A stretch of DNA of 64,000 nucleotides from Psychrosphaera saromensis (GCF_002954545.1 NZ_MSCH01000003.1:3482789-3546788); one strand, 5' to 3'; counted from the first letter of the stretch, positions 26,542 to 36,390 are shown. The notes: generated by a model not told the origin, from the letters alone. Translations and numbers: made by a program.

Positions 26542-27861
26542 TTAAGACACCAGCTTGGTATCATCTGTGGTTACTACTGTAACTTCGTTTAAGCGTGTGA
26601 CTAAAAGCTGCTCGACTCTTATCCCATCAACGTCTATGGCTTCAAATTTATAACCGTCGTGGACCACGTAATCTGTACGTTTTGGTAAGCGCTTCAACGT
26701 ATAAATAAGGAATCCCGCGAGGGTTTCATACTGGTTATCGTTGGGAAATACGTCAACGTCTAGTAGCTTCATTAGGTCGACAATTGGCGTCACGCCATCG
26801 ACTAACCAAGAATTTGCATCACGCTGGACGATTTGTTCCTCGCCATGAATTGTCACTAGGTCGCCCATAAAACTACTCATTAAGTCTTTTAACGTCACAA
26901 GACCTACTATCATAGCGTATTCGTTAACCACTATCGCAAAAGGCTGCATTGCCGTTTTAAACTCGTTAAGGGCTTCCGACAGCGTTAAGGTTTCTGGTAA
27001 GTAAAACAGTTCAGTTTGGATCATGCTGTCTTTCAAATGTGCGGATTCGCCTTTAAGCAATTGGCGTAATATTTGTTTTGACTCAACTGAGCCAACTACT
27101 CTGTCCAAATGCCCGTCACACACTAAGAAATTATTATGAGGGTGCTCTAGGATCTTCGCGCTAATGGTTTCGCTATCGTCTTTGATATCAAAATAGACAA
27201 TGGCATCGCGTGTGGTCATCGCGGTAGGCAAGGTGCGGCCTTCTAGTTCAAACACATTGCCTAGCAGTTGATATTCCTGTTGTTGCAATGAACCGTGCTC
27301 GGCTCCCGCGTCCATCATGGCGACGATGTCTTCGGTCGTCACTACGTCTTCTCGTACCATTGGCATTTTAAAAATACGTAACACCAGATTAGTGATGCTA
27401 TTAAAAAACATAACAAGCGGTGTTAATGCATAGGTGATGATATTCATCAGCCCGACGACTTTTGCAGCAACGGCTTCTGGCATGATCATAGCGATGCGTT
27501 TTGGCAATAAGTCGGCGAATAATATAAATAACGATGTGATGGCTAAGAAAGACAGCAAGAAGCTAATTTGCTCTGCCATAGGGCCAGAATACACAAGCGC
27601 GACTAACTTAGATGTATAAGGTGTTAGGGTTTGTTCGCCAATGATACCGCCTAATATAGCGATAGCATTAAGGGCTATTTGGATCATAGCGAAGAAGCTG
27701 CCTGGTTGCTCTTGCAAACGTAGTACGGCGGCGGCTTTGGTATCCCCTTCGTCGGCCATGACTCTTAACTTAATCTTCCGCGAAGCTGCGATGGAAATCT
27801 CCGACATAGCAAACAAGGCGCCAAATAATATCAAGATGCCAATGCCTAATAAGTCAATCAT
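26542..27861 (-). CDS. paeA: PaeA/YtfL-type membrane protein (CNNM, CBS, CorC domains)
   Basis: 439 residues against 447 in E. coli YtfL. An N-terminal CNNM/DUF21 membrane domain (about 1-190, MSEISIAASRKIKLRVMADEGDTKA) is followed by two CBS domains (about 210-340; FELEGRTLPTAMTTRD) and a C-terminal CorC_HlyC domain with VARD/VDGVTPI and YETLAGF blocks. Long stretches match YtfL closely. E. coli PaeA exports cadaverine and putrescine and protects stationary cells from polyamine stress; older annotation calls it hemolysin. Monocistronic, ATG at 27861. Confidence 0.9.
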   Translation of the reverse strand: MIDLLGIGILILFGALFAMSEISIAASRKIKLRVMADEGDTKAAAVLRLQEQPGSFFAMIQIALNAIAILGGIIGEQTLTPYTSKLVALVYSGPMAEQISFLLSFLAITSLFILFADLLPKRIAMIMPEAVAAKVVGLMNIITYALTPLVMFFNSITNLVLRIFKMPMVREDVVTTEDIVAMMDAGAEHGSLQQQEYQLLGNVFELEGRTLPTAMTTRDAIVYFDIKDDSETISAKILEHPHNNFLVCDGHLDRVVGSVESKQILRQLLKGESAHLKDSMIQTELFYLPETLTLSEALNEFKTAMQPFAIVVNEYAMIVGLVTLKDLMSSFMGDLVTIHGEEQIVQRDANSWLVDGVTPIVDLMKLLDVDVFPNDNQYETLAGFLIYTLKRLPKRTDYVVHDGYKFEAIDVDGIRVEQLLVTRLNEVTVVTTDDTKLVS

Positions 27862-28174
27862 GTTTTACTCCAGTTCACGGGGTTGAGCGAGCGCTACCCA
27901 TCGTCTTGCTTCACTAAAAAAGCGCGCAATTATTATTCAATATTAGCTAGACAGCAACAACTTTGTTATTAAGATTGTAAAATAAAATTATCACAATTAA
28001 ATCAATAAGTTAGATTGCATTTCTTGAGGTTTTTGTAAGTTCATGTAATAACGAGGGCGTTTTTAGTGCTTTATGATGTTCACGCTAGCTCACTTTGAAG
28101 TAAAAATGGATTAACACAGAAATGGGTTAACCCATACACAGCTTGCTACTTATTATTTGAGCTAATTGTATGGC
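27862..28174. other. Gene-free spacer
   Basis: Region upstream of paeA and downstream of the TonB receptor gene. It has a perfect 14-base palindrome ATGGGTTAACCCAT at 28122-28135, possibly a regulator site, and otherwise AT-rich sequence with no ORF. Confidence 0.4.
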
Positions 28175-28198
28175 AAAGCGAACCGCTAGGTTCGCTTT
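28175..28198. terminator. Hairpin past the TonB receptor gene
   Basis: AAAGCGAACC-GCTA-GGTTCGCTTT, perfect 10-bp stem starting 20 bases past the receptor stop. Short T run on either strand. Confidence 0.65.
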
Positions 28199-28217
28199 TA
28201 TCTTCTAAATAAAAAAA

Positions 28218-30278
28218 CTATTCTCCAAACTTAACCCTAAACCCAGCATTAACCGTGAAGCCGTCGTTTCTTGACCAGATATCTGTGGTCCATCGACCAC
28301 TTGCTGATTGTGTAGGTAGAACCAAAGAATAATCTCTCGTTTGTCTTACATTCAACAGGTTTTCAGCGTTAAGAAAGTAACTGATCTTGCCTATGGTAAT
28401 TTGCCCTAACAAGCCTAAATGCCAATATGGTTTACTCTTACTTAAGTAAGGATTATTTTCTAACTGCTGAGTGCCCGTGTAATAAGCCTCAAATCCCACC
28501 ATATGACTGCCATGCTCTTCCCACATAACAACCGCTCCAGCTGAATGTTTTGGCGTAAGCGCTAAAGGAGTATGGTTAAAGCCAGTTTCATCGGCTTTTG
28601 TGGCGTCTGTATATAAGTAACTACCGGTAAATTTAATGTCCTGCCAGCGATAGCGTAATAACAACTCAACGCCTCTTATTTGGCTTTCTCCTGCGGCATT
28701 CACAATACGAACTTGTTTATCTGATGTGGGGTCTAAACTGTCGATAACCTCAAGATCTGTGGCGTTTTCAACATCTGAGGCGAACAATGTCATGCTAGTT
28801 TCCATGCTACCTAGCACATAACTAATATCCATAGATGCGGTTGAAGCGGTTTCCGCGTCTATATTTTCTAGCGGTGCAAGGCGCGATAAACCAGCTTCAT
28901 CTATATCTTCAATAAATGGGCTCGGAGCAAAAAAGCCTTGTCCGTAGGAACCTCGTACCGTCCAGTCACCGGGTTTATATAACATTGAGATACGTGGACT
29001 AACTTGAGTACCATATTCACTATGCCAATCTGCACGAGTGCTCAGTGATAATGAAACCTCATCGTTGGCATCAAAGTCTACTTGTGTAAACACACCAGGT
29101 ACTTGATAAGAATAATCATGTATTGGAAAGGTTTCTGAGCTGTATTCTTCTGACTGAAAAGCGACACCAACTACCCATGCTGCTTTTTCTGTATAGCCTG
29201 ACAGACTAGTTTCAATGAGTTGACTTTGATGGCTGTCATCTTCAAACACAGTGCCGTATTCATGTTCATGGTCTTGGTTCATTGCTGAGCCACGAACATT
29301 AACATTCATCATCTCACCTACTGGTTTATCATAAATAAAACCAATATCGGTTCTTAACGAGTCTTGTGTTTGCGCAAATGGATTACCGTCTGGCAGATTT
29401 GAATTTGCAACTGTGCCTCCCGTTCTTTGCTCCGTCATTGCCCCCAAAGTTAAATATAAGTTAGCCCCGGTATCATCTTGCCAATAAAAACGAGGACGAA
29501 CACTGGCCCTTTTGTAACCGGCCATATCTATCCAGCCATCATTATCCAAGTCTTGTTGTTCTTGGTGATGAACGCCTGCAGTAACAGATGCACTCGTCGA
29601 CTCTGAAATTGGCGATGAAAAATATGAGGTAATATCTTGGCCGTTTTTAGAAGTGACATTAACTAACACCTCACCTTCTGGCTCGTCATTAGGCGTTCTT
29701 GAGATTAAATTGATCACACCACCAAGAGCCGAACCTCCATACAGTGAAGACGCTGAGCCTTTAATGATTTCAACATTAGCAAGGTCCGTTGGTGGGATTT
29801 GTAACAAACCGATTGAAGCGGTTTGGCCACCATATAATGGCAGGCCATCACTTAACAACTGAGTGTAACGCCCAAACATGCCTTGTAATCTAATATTGGC
29901 ACTGCCTAAAGCGGGCGATGTGGTTTGCACCCTAACACCACCCGTTTCAGCCACCAGCATAGAGATATTGCCGGGACGCATTAAGGCTTTTTCTTGAATT
30001 TCTTCACCATCAATCACTTCAGTACGTGTGGCTGATTCTGTAACTATACGACCTAAGCGTGATGCGTTAACTTGAATTTTCTCAATTGTGCTGTCGTTTT
30101 TTTCATGGTGAGCGTGTTCATGGTGATTTTTTTCATGGAGGGCATGTTCATGAGATTTTTTTTCATGAAGATCATGTTCATCCTGCGCTTTATTCTGGTG
30201 CTCATCTTTATCATTAGCTTGTGCTAATGCAGGAACTAACAGTGCGATCACTGCTAATTTTTTATAATTTGTTTGCAT
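28218..30278 (-). CDS. TonB-dependent outer membrane receptor with His-rich N-terminus
   Basis: 686 residues. Signal peptide (about 1-21, ending AQA), then a His/Glu/Lys-rich stretch at about 22-61 with repeated HEKN and HEHA units, then the plug domain (about 70-190: IEKIQVNASRLGRIV, SSLYGGSALGGVINLIS) and a 22-strand barrel ending in FRVKFGE, with a terminal aromatic-containing strand. TonB box-like region near the plug start. The His-rich segment suggests a metal such as zinc, copper or nickel; a Cys-rich CopL-like gene just upstream favours copper, but the substrate is inferred. The two genes are 131 bases apart on one strand. Confidence 0.88.
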   Translation of the reverse strand: MQTNYKKLAVIALLVPALAQANDKDEHQNKAQDEHDLHEKKSHEHALHEKNHHEHAHHEKNDSTIEKIQVNASRLGRIVTESATRTEVIDGEEIQEKALMRPGNISMLVAETGGVRVQTTSPALGSANIRLQGMFGRYTQLLSDGLPLYGGQTASIGLLQIPPTDLANVEIIKGSASSLYGGSALGGVINLISRTPNDEPEGEVLVNVTSKNGQDITSYFSSPISESTSASVTAGVHHQEQQDLDNDGWIDMAGYKRASVRPRFYWQDDTGANLYLTLGAMTEQRTGGTVANSNLPDGNPFAQTQDSLRTDIGFIYDKPVGEMMNVNVRGSAMNQDHEHEYGTVFEDDSHQSQLIETSLSGYTEKAAWVVGVAFQSEEYSSETFPIHDYSYQVPGVFTQVDFDANDEVSLSLSTRADWHSEYGTQVSPRISMLYKPGDWTVRGSYGQGFFAPSPFIEDIDEAGLSRLAPLENIDAETASTASMDISYVLGSMETSMTLFASDVENATDLEVIDSLDPTSDKQVRIVNAAGESQIRGVELLLRYRWQDIKFTGSYLYTDATKADETGFNHTPLALTPKHSAGAVVMWEEHGSHMVGFEAYYTGTQQLENNPYLSKSKPYWHLGLLGQITIGKISYFLNAENLLNVRQTRDYSLVLPTQSASGRWTTDIWSRNDGFTVNAGFRVKFGE

Positions 30279-30409
30279 ATTTTACCTCGGGCAATGTTTA
30301 GTATTAGCTCAATACAATAAGGCTGATACTTTGATTCTGTTGTTTTTGTTCAGATTGTGTTTGGTCAGATAAAATAAAGCACACGAATACGGTTATGCTG
30401 TGCAATATT

Positions 30410-30853
30410 TTATGAGGTAAAAATGGGAGGCCGATACCGCGAGGTGGCAATAGATTTAGGTTGAGCAAAAGATTGTAAATACGGTGATTCGCTCAATAAC
30501 ATAGATGTTGCTGGAATCAGTTCAACATTTAAAGACATTGCAGATGTACAGCCATTAGCAATACAAACACACGCACCATCACAACATTCATCGGTGCAGC
30601 AGTCGACTTGGCTTTTTACATGCTCCGAGCTTTCCACCTTAGTAGAGCTTAGAGTGTTATCTAGACTAGTTTTGAAATCATTATGAACAGAAGCGGTTAC
30701 ATTAGAGACGATTAAATTAGAGCTGCCTAGATTAGAAGAGCTTACCCCTCTACTTTCTTCACAAGAATTAAACATGTTATAGCCCACAGCCTGCCCGATA
30801 AAAGCAGTAAAAAGAACGGTTAAAACTAAGACTTGGGATAATTTAGGGAGCAT
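30410..30853 (-). CDS. Small exported Cys-rich protein, CopL-like
   Basis: 147 residues from ATG 30853. Hydrophobic N-terminus (about 5-25, signal peptide), then a Ser/Asn-rich region and a Cys cluster (C85, C86, C90, C91, C95, C97, C102) with CCTDECCDGACVC spacing, and a C-terminal end RYRPPIF. The layout (signal, Cys cluster, RPPI end) resembles the CopL/DUF2946-type proteins of copper loci, though similarity is in pattern rather than in long blocks. It precedes the TonB receptor on the same strand, so the pair may handle copper. Confidence in the metal role is modest. Confidence 0.6.
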   Translation of the reverse strand: MLPKLSQVLVLTVLFTAFIGQAVGYNMFNSCEESRGVSSSNLGSSNLIVSNVTASVHNDFKTSLDNTLSSTKVESSEHVKSQVDCCTDECCDGACVCIANGCTSAMSLNVELIPATSMLLSESPYLQSFAQPKSIATSRYRPPIFTS

Positions 30854-31056
30854 GTTTATTCCGAATATTAATACGCACACTATGTTACTCGGTTAGCATG
30901 ATAATGTGAATAATTACTGCGGAATTGATCAGTTAAGTTTGAGTAGGTTATCAACCTAGCCTTGGTTTTTGAGATTTAGTTACTGAAATTTAGTTACTTG
31001 GGTATTAGTGGTTTAGATTTGTCGGCTCAGGTATAGACTCTTGGGTTTTATAACCG

Positions 31057-31698
31057 TTAACCACTAATACTTTTATATAAATGACCATAGGTAGACTTGT
31101 GTTGGTTAAATAGAAATTCACGCAGTACCTCGCGCGATACCCCTTCTGCATTTATTTTAACGGCCATAACGCCATTTTCCGTACGTACCTCTTCATACAC
31201 CATATCAAGCTGGGTGCCATTGGGTAAAATGAGCTGTCTTTTACGATCCCCTTCATGAGCTTTATTATGCTCAAATTCTTGTGGCGCTTTAATAGTCATG
31301 CCCGAACTAGATAATGACAAAACCTCTATGTCTTTTTGGGTAAGCTTATCAACTACCCGAACACCTTTTAGTTCCTCCAGTCGCCAACTTCGCTCTACAC
31401 CACGTATATCAATAACTTCTGGCGTGCCTAATGTAGGTGATAATACACCGAGGGCATCTGTTTTTAACATTAACGGAAAGAAAAGGCGGTAATGACTAAT
31501 TTCAGCCAACAAGGTTAACTTGGAATTACCAAGAATATGAGCCAACACTTGTGGTATTTCTGTTTCTACACTTAGTGAGTGGTCTGGTAATGAGCCATCA
31601 GAGTTGTCATTCCCTAAATGTTCACTTTCCGAACTCCCATTACCTAGAGAGAATGCATTGCTAAAATAAGCAAGCTCTTCATCTGTTAAAACCGACAT
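31057..31698 (-). CDS. Unknown protein, possible PilZ-like domain
   Basis: 213 residues, no signal or membrane span. The N-terminus (1-45) is Ser/Glu/Asn-rich. The region about 50-180 (HYRLFFPLMLKTDALGVLSPTLGTPEVIDIRG..., LSLSSSGMTIKAP) reads like the PilZ beta-barrel family, with the pattern DLSxxG-like LSSSGM. The RxxxR motif needed for c-di-GMP binding is not obvious, so the call is tentative. Monocistronic. A 12-bp inverted repeat (GTATTAGTGGTT, 31002-31013, and its complement at 31059-31070) brackets the end of the gene. Confidence 0.5.
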   Translation of the reverse strand: MSVLTDEELAYFSNAFSLGNGSSESEHLGNDNSDGSLPDHSLSVETEIPQVLAHILGNSKLTLLAEISHYRLFFPLMLKTDALGVLSPTLGTPEVIDIRGVERSWRLEELKGVRVVDKLTQKDIEVLSLSSSGMTIKAPQEFEHNKAHEGDRKRQLILPNGTQLDMVYEEVRTENGVMAVKINAEGVSREVLREFLFNQHKSTYGHLYKSISG

Positions 31699-31901
31699 AG
31701 CTATTTCCTTTTTGGTTATTATTCATAACCAACATCTCGCGTTAAATTGAAAATCTCCCGCTAAGCTGAAAAATAGTAGTCCATATAATAATTTTTAACA
31801 TAAATCAGAGCGTTACAAAGATAGTACAGGAAAGCATTGTGAAATTTTATTGCAGGGTATTGCACGCATGTTTTTGAATATGGATATTATGTTCTTGGCA
31901 T

Positions 31902-31928
31902 AAAAAAGGGCGTAATTATCGCCCTTTT
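31902..31928 (-). terminator. Terminator of the DUF5694 gene
   Basis: On the minus strand a GGGCG stem (7-base loop) followed by six Ts. On the plus strand the right arm also ends in TTTT. Confidence 0.88.
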
Positions 31929-31988
31929 GTTCTATCTCTTGTTTCTCTTTTTAAGGCATTAGCTTTCAACTAATGCCAGCCGAGTCCT

Positions 31989-32804
31989 TTATAAATAAAG
32001 GTTTATATCCACAGCATCTCTATCTTGATCATCATTCAAAAAGTCGTTCAAAATAGAAGTGTGTCCTTGTCCAGCTATCACTAATACTTTTTCGCCAGGC
32101 TGTGCTGCCTTTTGAACATTTGCGTACATTCTAAAGTTTCTGTGCCACCAGCTAGCTGAGGCGTCTGCACCTTCAAAACCAGAACCTGCGCCAACTTCAT
32201 TAGTGGTTATGTACAATGATTTGTTTTTACGGTTCAATTTAGGGTCGTTGTACTTAACCAAAATTTGTTGCAAAGATAAGCTACTGTGCATTTTGTTAGA
32301 CATGTCAGTAAACTCTTTAATTTGCATTTCAAAACGTTTTTGCACTGGCGCATTTTCTGGCATCACTTTCATCATACCTTCTGCTTGCCATTGTACTTCA
32401 CGCTCATCAAAACAAGTAACCGACTTTGCATTTGCTTTTTTTGCGACTCTAAAACCAATTTGGTAGCTCTCATTTATCGGCAGTGTAAAGTTACCTTGTA
32501 AGTACTCTGCATATTCTTTATCTATTTTACCTTGTTCATTACGAGCGCATTCGAGCAAGACTTGTGTTGGCGTAAACTGTTCACCAATTTTAGTTGTGAG
32601 CCGTTCTAAGTAAGCTTGGCTTTCCTGCGTAGATACATCCATTTGTTTTGTTTTGATTGTATCTAAACCGGGATTAGAAAAATGAAACGAACCTAACATT
32701 GAAACTTGAGCTTTTGGAAGCTCGCTTTTCGAGTTATCAACTTGTGCATATAAATTAGAAGATGTTAGTAATAACGCAGATAGTAAGTAAATTGTGTTTT
32801 TCAT
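31989..32804 (-). CDS. DUF5694-family exported protein
   Basis: 271 residues. Signal peptide MKNTIYLLSALLLTSSNLYA (cleavage about 20). Start block VSMLGSFHFSNPGLD and end block VIAGQGHTSILNDFL recall the TraB/GumN-like fold of the DUF5694 family (two conserved motifs, GxxH and GxGH). Family function is unknown; members are periplasmic or lipid-anchored. The gene is monocistronic, with a divergent diguanylate cyclase upstream. Confidence 0.75.
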   Translation of the reverse strand: MKNTIYLLSALLLTSSNLYAQVDNSKSELPKAQVSMLGSFHFSNPGLDTIKTKQMDVSTQESQAYLERLTTKIGEQFTPTQVLLECARNEQGKIDKEYAEYLQGNFTLPINESYQIGFRVAKKANAKSVTCFDEREVQWQAEGMMKVMPENAPVQKRFEMQIKEFTDMSNKMHSSLSLQQILVKYNDPKLNRKNKSLYITTNEVGAGSGFEGADASASWWHRNFRMYANVQKAAQPGEKVLVIAGQGHTSILNDFLNDDQDRDAVDINLYL

Positions 32805-33049
32805 GTTTTGTCCTTATGAGTGTATTTGCTACATTCTTATTTATTTTTATATTCTCTACTCCACTTAATTTGCAAAAACACAGCCAAAAACCTAAAGTAT
32901 TGAATTAATTGACAAAGTTACAATTTCATCACTAAAAACGAGTTGCATTAATTTACAAAAAACTAACTTTTGGTTGATATAACCATATTTTAGTTTTACC
33001 AGATAACAACTTTCAGAATAAATGATAAACGTAATATTAAAATAACTAA
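32805..33049. other. Gene-free spacer left of an orphan terminator
   Basis: Upstream region of the DUF5694 gene; very AT-rich. No ORF or RNA family recognised. Confidence 0.4.
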
Positions 33050-33079
33050 AAAGCCGCAATACTCATGTATTGCGGCTTT
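33050..33079 (-). terminator. Orphan terminator between divergent genes
   Basis: Perfect 13-bp stem (AAAGCCGCAATAC, 4-base loop). On the minus strand it is followed by TTTTTAGTTATTTT, on the plus strand by TTTAATATTT. It lies between two divergent genes and so ends no annotated transcript. Confidence 0.85.
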
Positions 33080-33304
33080 AATATTTCAATGAGTTTGAAT
33101 AGTGTAAAACTAACCTTAATTATAATCCGCTACATAATACAAATGCAGAGATCTCTTAAGGGTTAGTTATCAATAGTTGCAGTTACCCTTTAAAATATAA
33201 TCGACAGCTACTTTTTGAGGAAAAAGTTTTGATAATAATATATACTTCAGCCATGTAAGATTTCTGTTTACTCTCGGAGTACGGATACATTTAGGTAATA
33301 ATAT
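33080..33304. other. Upstream region of the cyclase gene, possible small RNA
   Basis: 225 bases between the orphan terminator and the diguanylate cyclase. No ORF. If a minus-strand promoter exists near 33250-33300, a transcript of about 200 bases would end at 33050. No GEMM riboswitch pattern seen. Confidence 0.35.
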
Positions 33305-35812
33305 ATGCAGTTGCACTCTACTTTATACCAATGGTATTCAGTAATTTCTTCTTGTCACAAGGCTTTCCTCGATATTAAAATGACACAGCCATCTCCCAAG
33401 CGAGTAACTAACAAGTTTATGCAAATACTTATTTTTAGTATTTATACGCTTTTTTTTACAGCAGCTCATGCACAAGAAAATACTCTACAAGCCTCACAAG
33501 CTAGTATTAAAATAGCTGAGTTGTCTGAATCTGAACTGTTAAAACAAGCAAAATCACTTAAATATAGCGACATACCTCTAAGCATAGAATTGGCTAATAA
33601 AGCACTTAAGTTATCAAACGATAATAATAATCTTAATAAAAGTGCACAAGCTCATACTCTGTTAGGCAAATTAACTGAAAAAAACAATAATATTACTCAG
33701 TCAATTAAGCACTTTTACCAAGCATCGCTAATTTATAAACGTTTAGGTGATCAGCGTGAACAGATAAAATCTTCACTTTATTATGCCAATGTCTTTTTTA
33801 CTGCAAAGCGCTATGACGAAGCTAATAAAATTATTGATGAGTTACTGCTAGTAGCACAGGAATATGGCGATGAATTATATATAGCAAAAACCTTAGTCAT
33901 CAAAGGCAACGGTTATTACCAGCAAGAACATTATAACGATGCCATTGTGCAATTCAGTAATGCAATGACCTACCTTTCAGGTGAGAGTAAAGCAACAAAG
34001 AAACAGCTTGCCCAAACGTATAAAAAAATAGCTCAGTCATATAAACGCTTAAAAGATAAAAAACAAACCGTCTCTTTTTATAAAAAAACATTAGCGATAT
34101 ATACTGAATTGGACGATAAAAAATCCATAGCTAATAACTTACATAACCTTTCCACGGCTGAGCGTAATCAAGGGAATTATGTAATAGCACTTGATTACTC
34201 AATGCGCGCTTTAGAAATACACGAACAAATAGACGACCCTGAAGGACGTGCCAAAGCATTATTGGGCACCGGGATAATTTATCGCCATATAGGTCGGTAC
34301 GAAAAATCACTTAACTATGTACACGAAGCTCACCTGTATTATAAAGCGGTGAATAACATCAGTGCTATGCTCAATACGTCTAATCAAATGGGCTTTGTTT
34401 ATACACGTTTAAAAAAATTCCAACAGGCCAGATCATTTTACCAACTCACCATCGACTTACCTGAAGAAAAAGTAGAGCCTAAAGATCTTGCGACCGCATT
34501 AAGAGAAATGGCGGTTATTGACTTGAATTCTGGTAATTATGCATCGGCCATGATGATGGCAAAAAAATCTCATAATATATATAAAGAGTTAAATGAAAAA
34601 TCAAAGTGTTCTATAACAGCACGGATCATTGGCAATATTTATTATGCTCAAGACAATGAGACGCAAGATCGCGCGACTCAAAATGGTCGTACACAAAAGG
34701 GCCTTACTCAACATAATCTTGATCAGAATAACCATGCCCGTGCTATAGCTTACTATGAGGAGTCTTTAGCGCTTGCTACCGAGATTGGCCATAAAACATA
34801 TCAGGCAAAAGCGTTAACTTATCTAGGTCGCGCCTTTCTGACCGACAATATCGACAAAGCCGTAGAGTTATTAAAAAAATCGTTAAAATTATCCACTGAA
34901 ATTGATTATAAATCACAGAAATTAGATGCCTATAATTTACTTCGCAAGGCAGAGAAAATACGAGGCAATGTTAGTGAATCACTACGTTATGCTGAAAAAG
35001 AGATCTCATTAACTAGAGTGATCCAAAGAGAACGAGAAAATGATGAGCTGATCCTAGCCAAGGCTAATTTACATTCTTACAAAATAGAAATGGAATTGGA
35101 ATCATTAAAAGAAAAAGCCAAACTCGACCAACTTGAGCTGACCAAAAAGAACAGTGAAATTGCTATTGCAGAACAAGCCGGGTTAATTGCTGAATTAGAG
35201 CTTACCAAAAATCAATATGCCAGTATTGCATTGGCCTCATTGTTAGCGATATGTCTATCCGCCGTCGTATTTATTTATCGAAAATTTTCGAACTCCAAAA
35301 AACGCAATAAAGAACTTAACTATTTAGCTGCTCGCGACCCACTGACAAACTGTTACAACCGTAGGATCTTGTTTGATTTTATCAATCGTGACTTTGCAAA
35401 TCCAGAAAGGCTCGGCGAGTATTGCATTATTCTGGTCGATATAGACCACTTTAAAGCCGTTAATGATACATACGGACATAGTATGGGAGACTCTGTACTT
35501 AGAGAAGTAGCAGCAATCCTACAAGCGAGTGTTCGTAAGAATGACATTGTAGCGCGCTTTGGTGGTGAAGAGTTTTGTATCGTTTTACCGAGTGCGTCGC
35601 AAGACCAGGCTATGCGTATTGCAGAGGCTATGCGTTTAGAAGTTGAAAATAGCCAATTTGACGACATTAAGACAACATGTAGCTTTGGTGTATCTTCTAT
35701 TAAATTTAATGCTAAAGATCCGACAGAGTTAATAGACCAAGCTGATATAGCCCTATTTAAATCAAAATCTAGTGGCCGTAACTTAGTCACCTTGTGGGAT
35801 AAAACACTCTAA
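33305..35812 (+). CDS. Diguanylate cyclase with TPR sensor (GGEEF)
   Basis: 835 residues from ATG 33305; ATG 33380 would give a cleaner signal peptide (about 32 residues ending AHA), and the choice is open. A periplasmic region of TPR repeats spans about 90-560. A low-complexity Gln/Asn/Thr insert with repeated TQ units is at about 452-475. A coiled coil follows (about 570-635), then one membrane span (about 638-660) and a C-terminal GGDEF domain (about 675-835). The active motif is RFGGEEF (753-757), and DIDHFK is intact, so it should make c-di-GMP; no RxxD I-site is obvious. It may sense a periplasmic ligand or protein. Confidence 0.92.
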   Translation: MQLHSTLYQWYSVISSCHKAFLDIKMTQPSPKRVTNKFMQILIFSIYTLFFTAAHAQENTLQASQASIKIAELSESELLKQAKSLKYSDIPLSIELANKALKLSNDNNNLNKSAQAHTLLGKLTEKNNNITQSIKHFYQASLIYKRLGDQREQIKSSLYYANVFFTAKRYDEANKIIDELLLVAQEYGDELYIAKTLVIKGNGYYQQEHYNDAIVQFSNAMTYLSGESKATKKQLAQTYKKIAQSYKRLKDKKQTVSFYKKTLAIYTELDDKKSIANNLHNLSTAERNQGNYVIALDYSMRALEIHEQIDDPEGRAKALLGTGIIYRHIGRYEKSLNYVHEAHLYYKAVNNISAMLNTSNQMGFVYTRLKKFQQARSFYQLTIDLPEEKVEPKDLATALREMAVIDLNSGNYASAMMMAKKSHNIYKELNEKSKCSITARIIGNIYYAQDNETQDRATQNGRTQKGLTQHNLDQNNHARAIAYYEESLALATEIGHKTYQAKALTYLGRAFLTDNIDKAVELLKKSLKLSTEIDYKSQKLDAYNLLRKAEKIRGNVSESLRYAEKEISLTRVIQRERENDELILAKANLHSYKIEMELESLKEKAKLDQLELTKKNSEIAIAEQAGLIAELELTKNQYASIALASLLAICLSAVVFIYRKFSNSKKRNKELNYLAARDPLTNCYNRRILFDFINRDFANPERLGEYCIILVDIDHFKAVNDTYGHSMGDSVLREVAAILQASVRKNDIVARFGGEEFCIVLPSASQDQAMRIAEAMRLEVENSQFDDIKTTCSFGVSSIKFNAKDPTELIDQADIALFKSKSSGRNLVTLWDKTL

Positions 35813-35820
35813 GATAAAGT

Positions 35821-35851
35821 TTACGACTCACAATATTTATGTGAGTCGTAA
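35821..35851. terminator. Hairpin between convergent genes
   Basis: Perfect 12-bp stem TTACGACTCACA/TGTGAGTCGTAA with a 7-base loop, 9 bases past the cyclase stop. No T run, so perhaps a weak or factor-assisted terminator. Confidence 0.6.
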
Positions 35852-35883
35852 CACTCTGCACTCTTTCACTTTTAATAAAAAAG

Positions 35884-36390
35884 CTAGCTGCCAAGACCTA
35901 ATGACGTTCCTCTGCCAGAATGACATTTTCCAAATAACTCACCTTGTATATAATTTGTTACCGAGTCATATTGGAGGTAAATCGTCATGCCGGACACTTT
36001 ATCTTCGCGGTACGATTTAGCGTCGTTAAAAAGCCAAACCTCTTCCATTGCACTGTCATCACTTCTTACAATACGAGACTCAATAAACTTATCTTTCCCA
36101 TAACCACAACGCTGTTTAATGTTGTTAAACGCCATTGTTTGATACCGCTCACTAATGCCACTTTCGCCAGCAACACCGGCCCACACTTCAATTAATTCTA
36201 TCGCGCCTTTATCAGAGCTATCTTTTATTAAACGAACAGGCGATTTGCTTTTTATCAGTATTTCATTCCATTGCTCTTGGGTCATATTACTGACATTGGC
36301 ACTGCTGCTATCGCTGCTAGTATTTGAATTTGTACTAGCGCAACCTGTAACCCAAAAAACACTTAAAATAATAATTGTTAATTTATTCAT
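35884..36390 (-). CDS. Hypothetical lipoprotein
   Basis: 168 residues. MNKLTIIILSVFWVTGCAS is a lipoprotein signal with lipobox VTGC. A Ser/Asn-rich linker (about 20-34) is typical of lipoproteins. The mature part has two Cys (Cys about 95 and 156) that could form a disulphide. Family not recognised. Convergent with the diguanylate cyclase gene, monocistronic. Confidence 0.65.
   Translation of the reverse strand: MNKLTIIILSVFWVTGCASTNSNTSSDSSSANVSNMTQEQWNEILIKSKSPVRLIKDSSDKGAIELIEVWAGVAGESGISERYQTMAFNNIKQRCGYGKDKFIESRIVRSDDSAMEEVWLFNDAKSYREDKVSGMTIYLQYDSVTNYIQGELFGKCHSGRGTSLGLGS

Noticed and set aside
33080..33304. c-di-GMP riboswitch before the diguanylate cyclase
   Set aside because: No GEMM core sequence pattern could be found.
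35353..35790. 145-residue minus-strand frame inside the cyclase gene
   Set aside because: Antisense shadow of the GGDEF domain; no family features.
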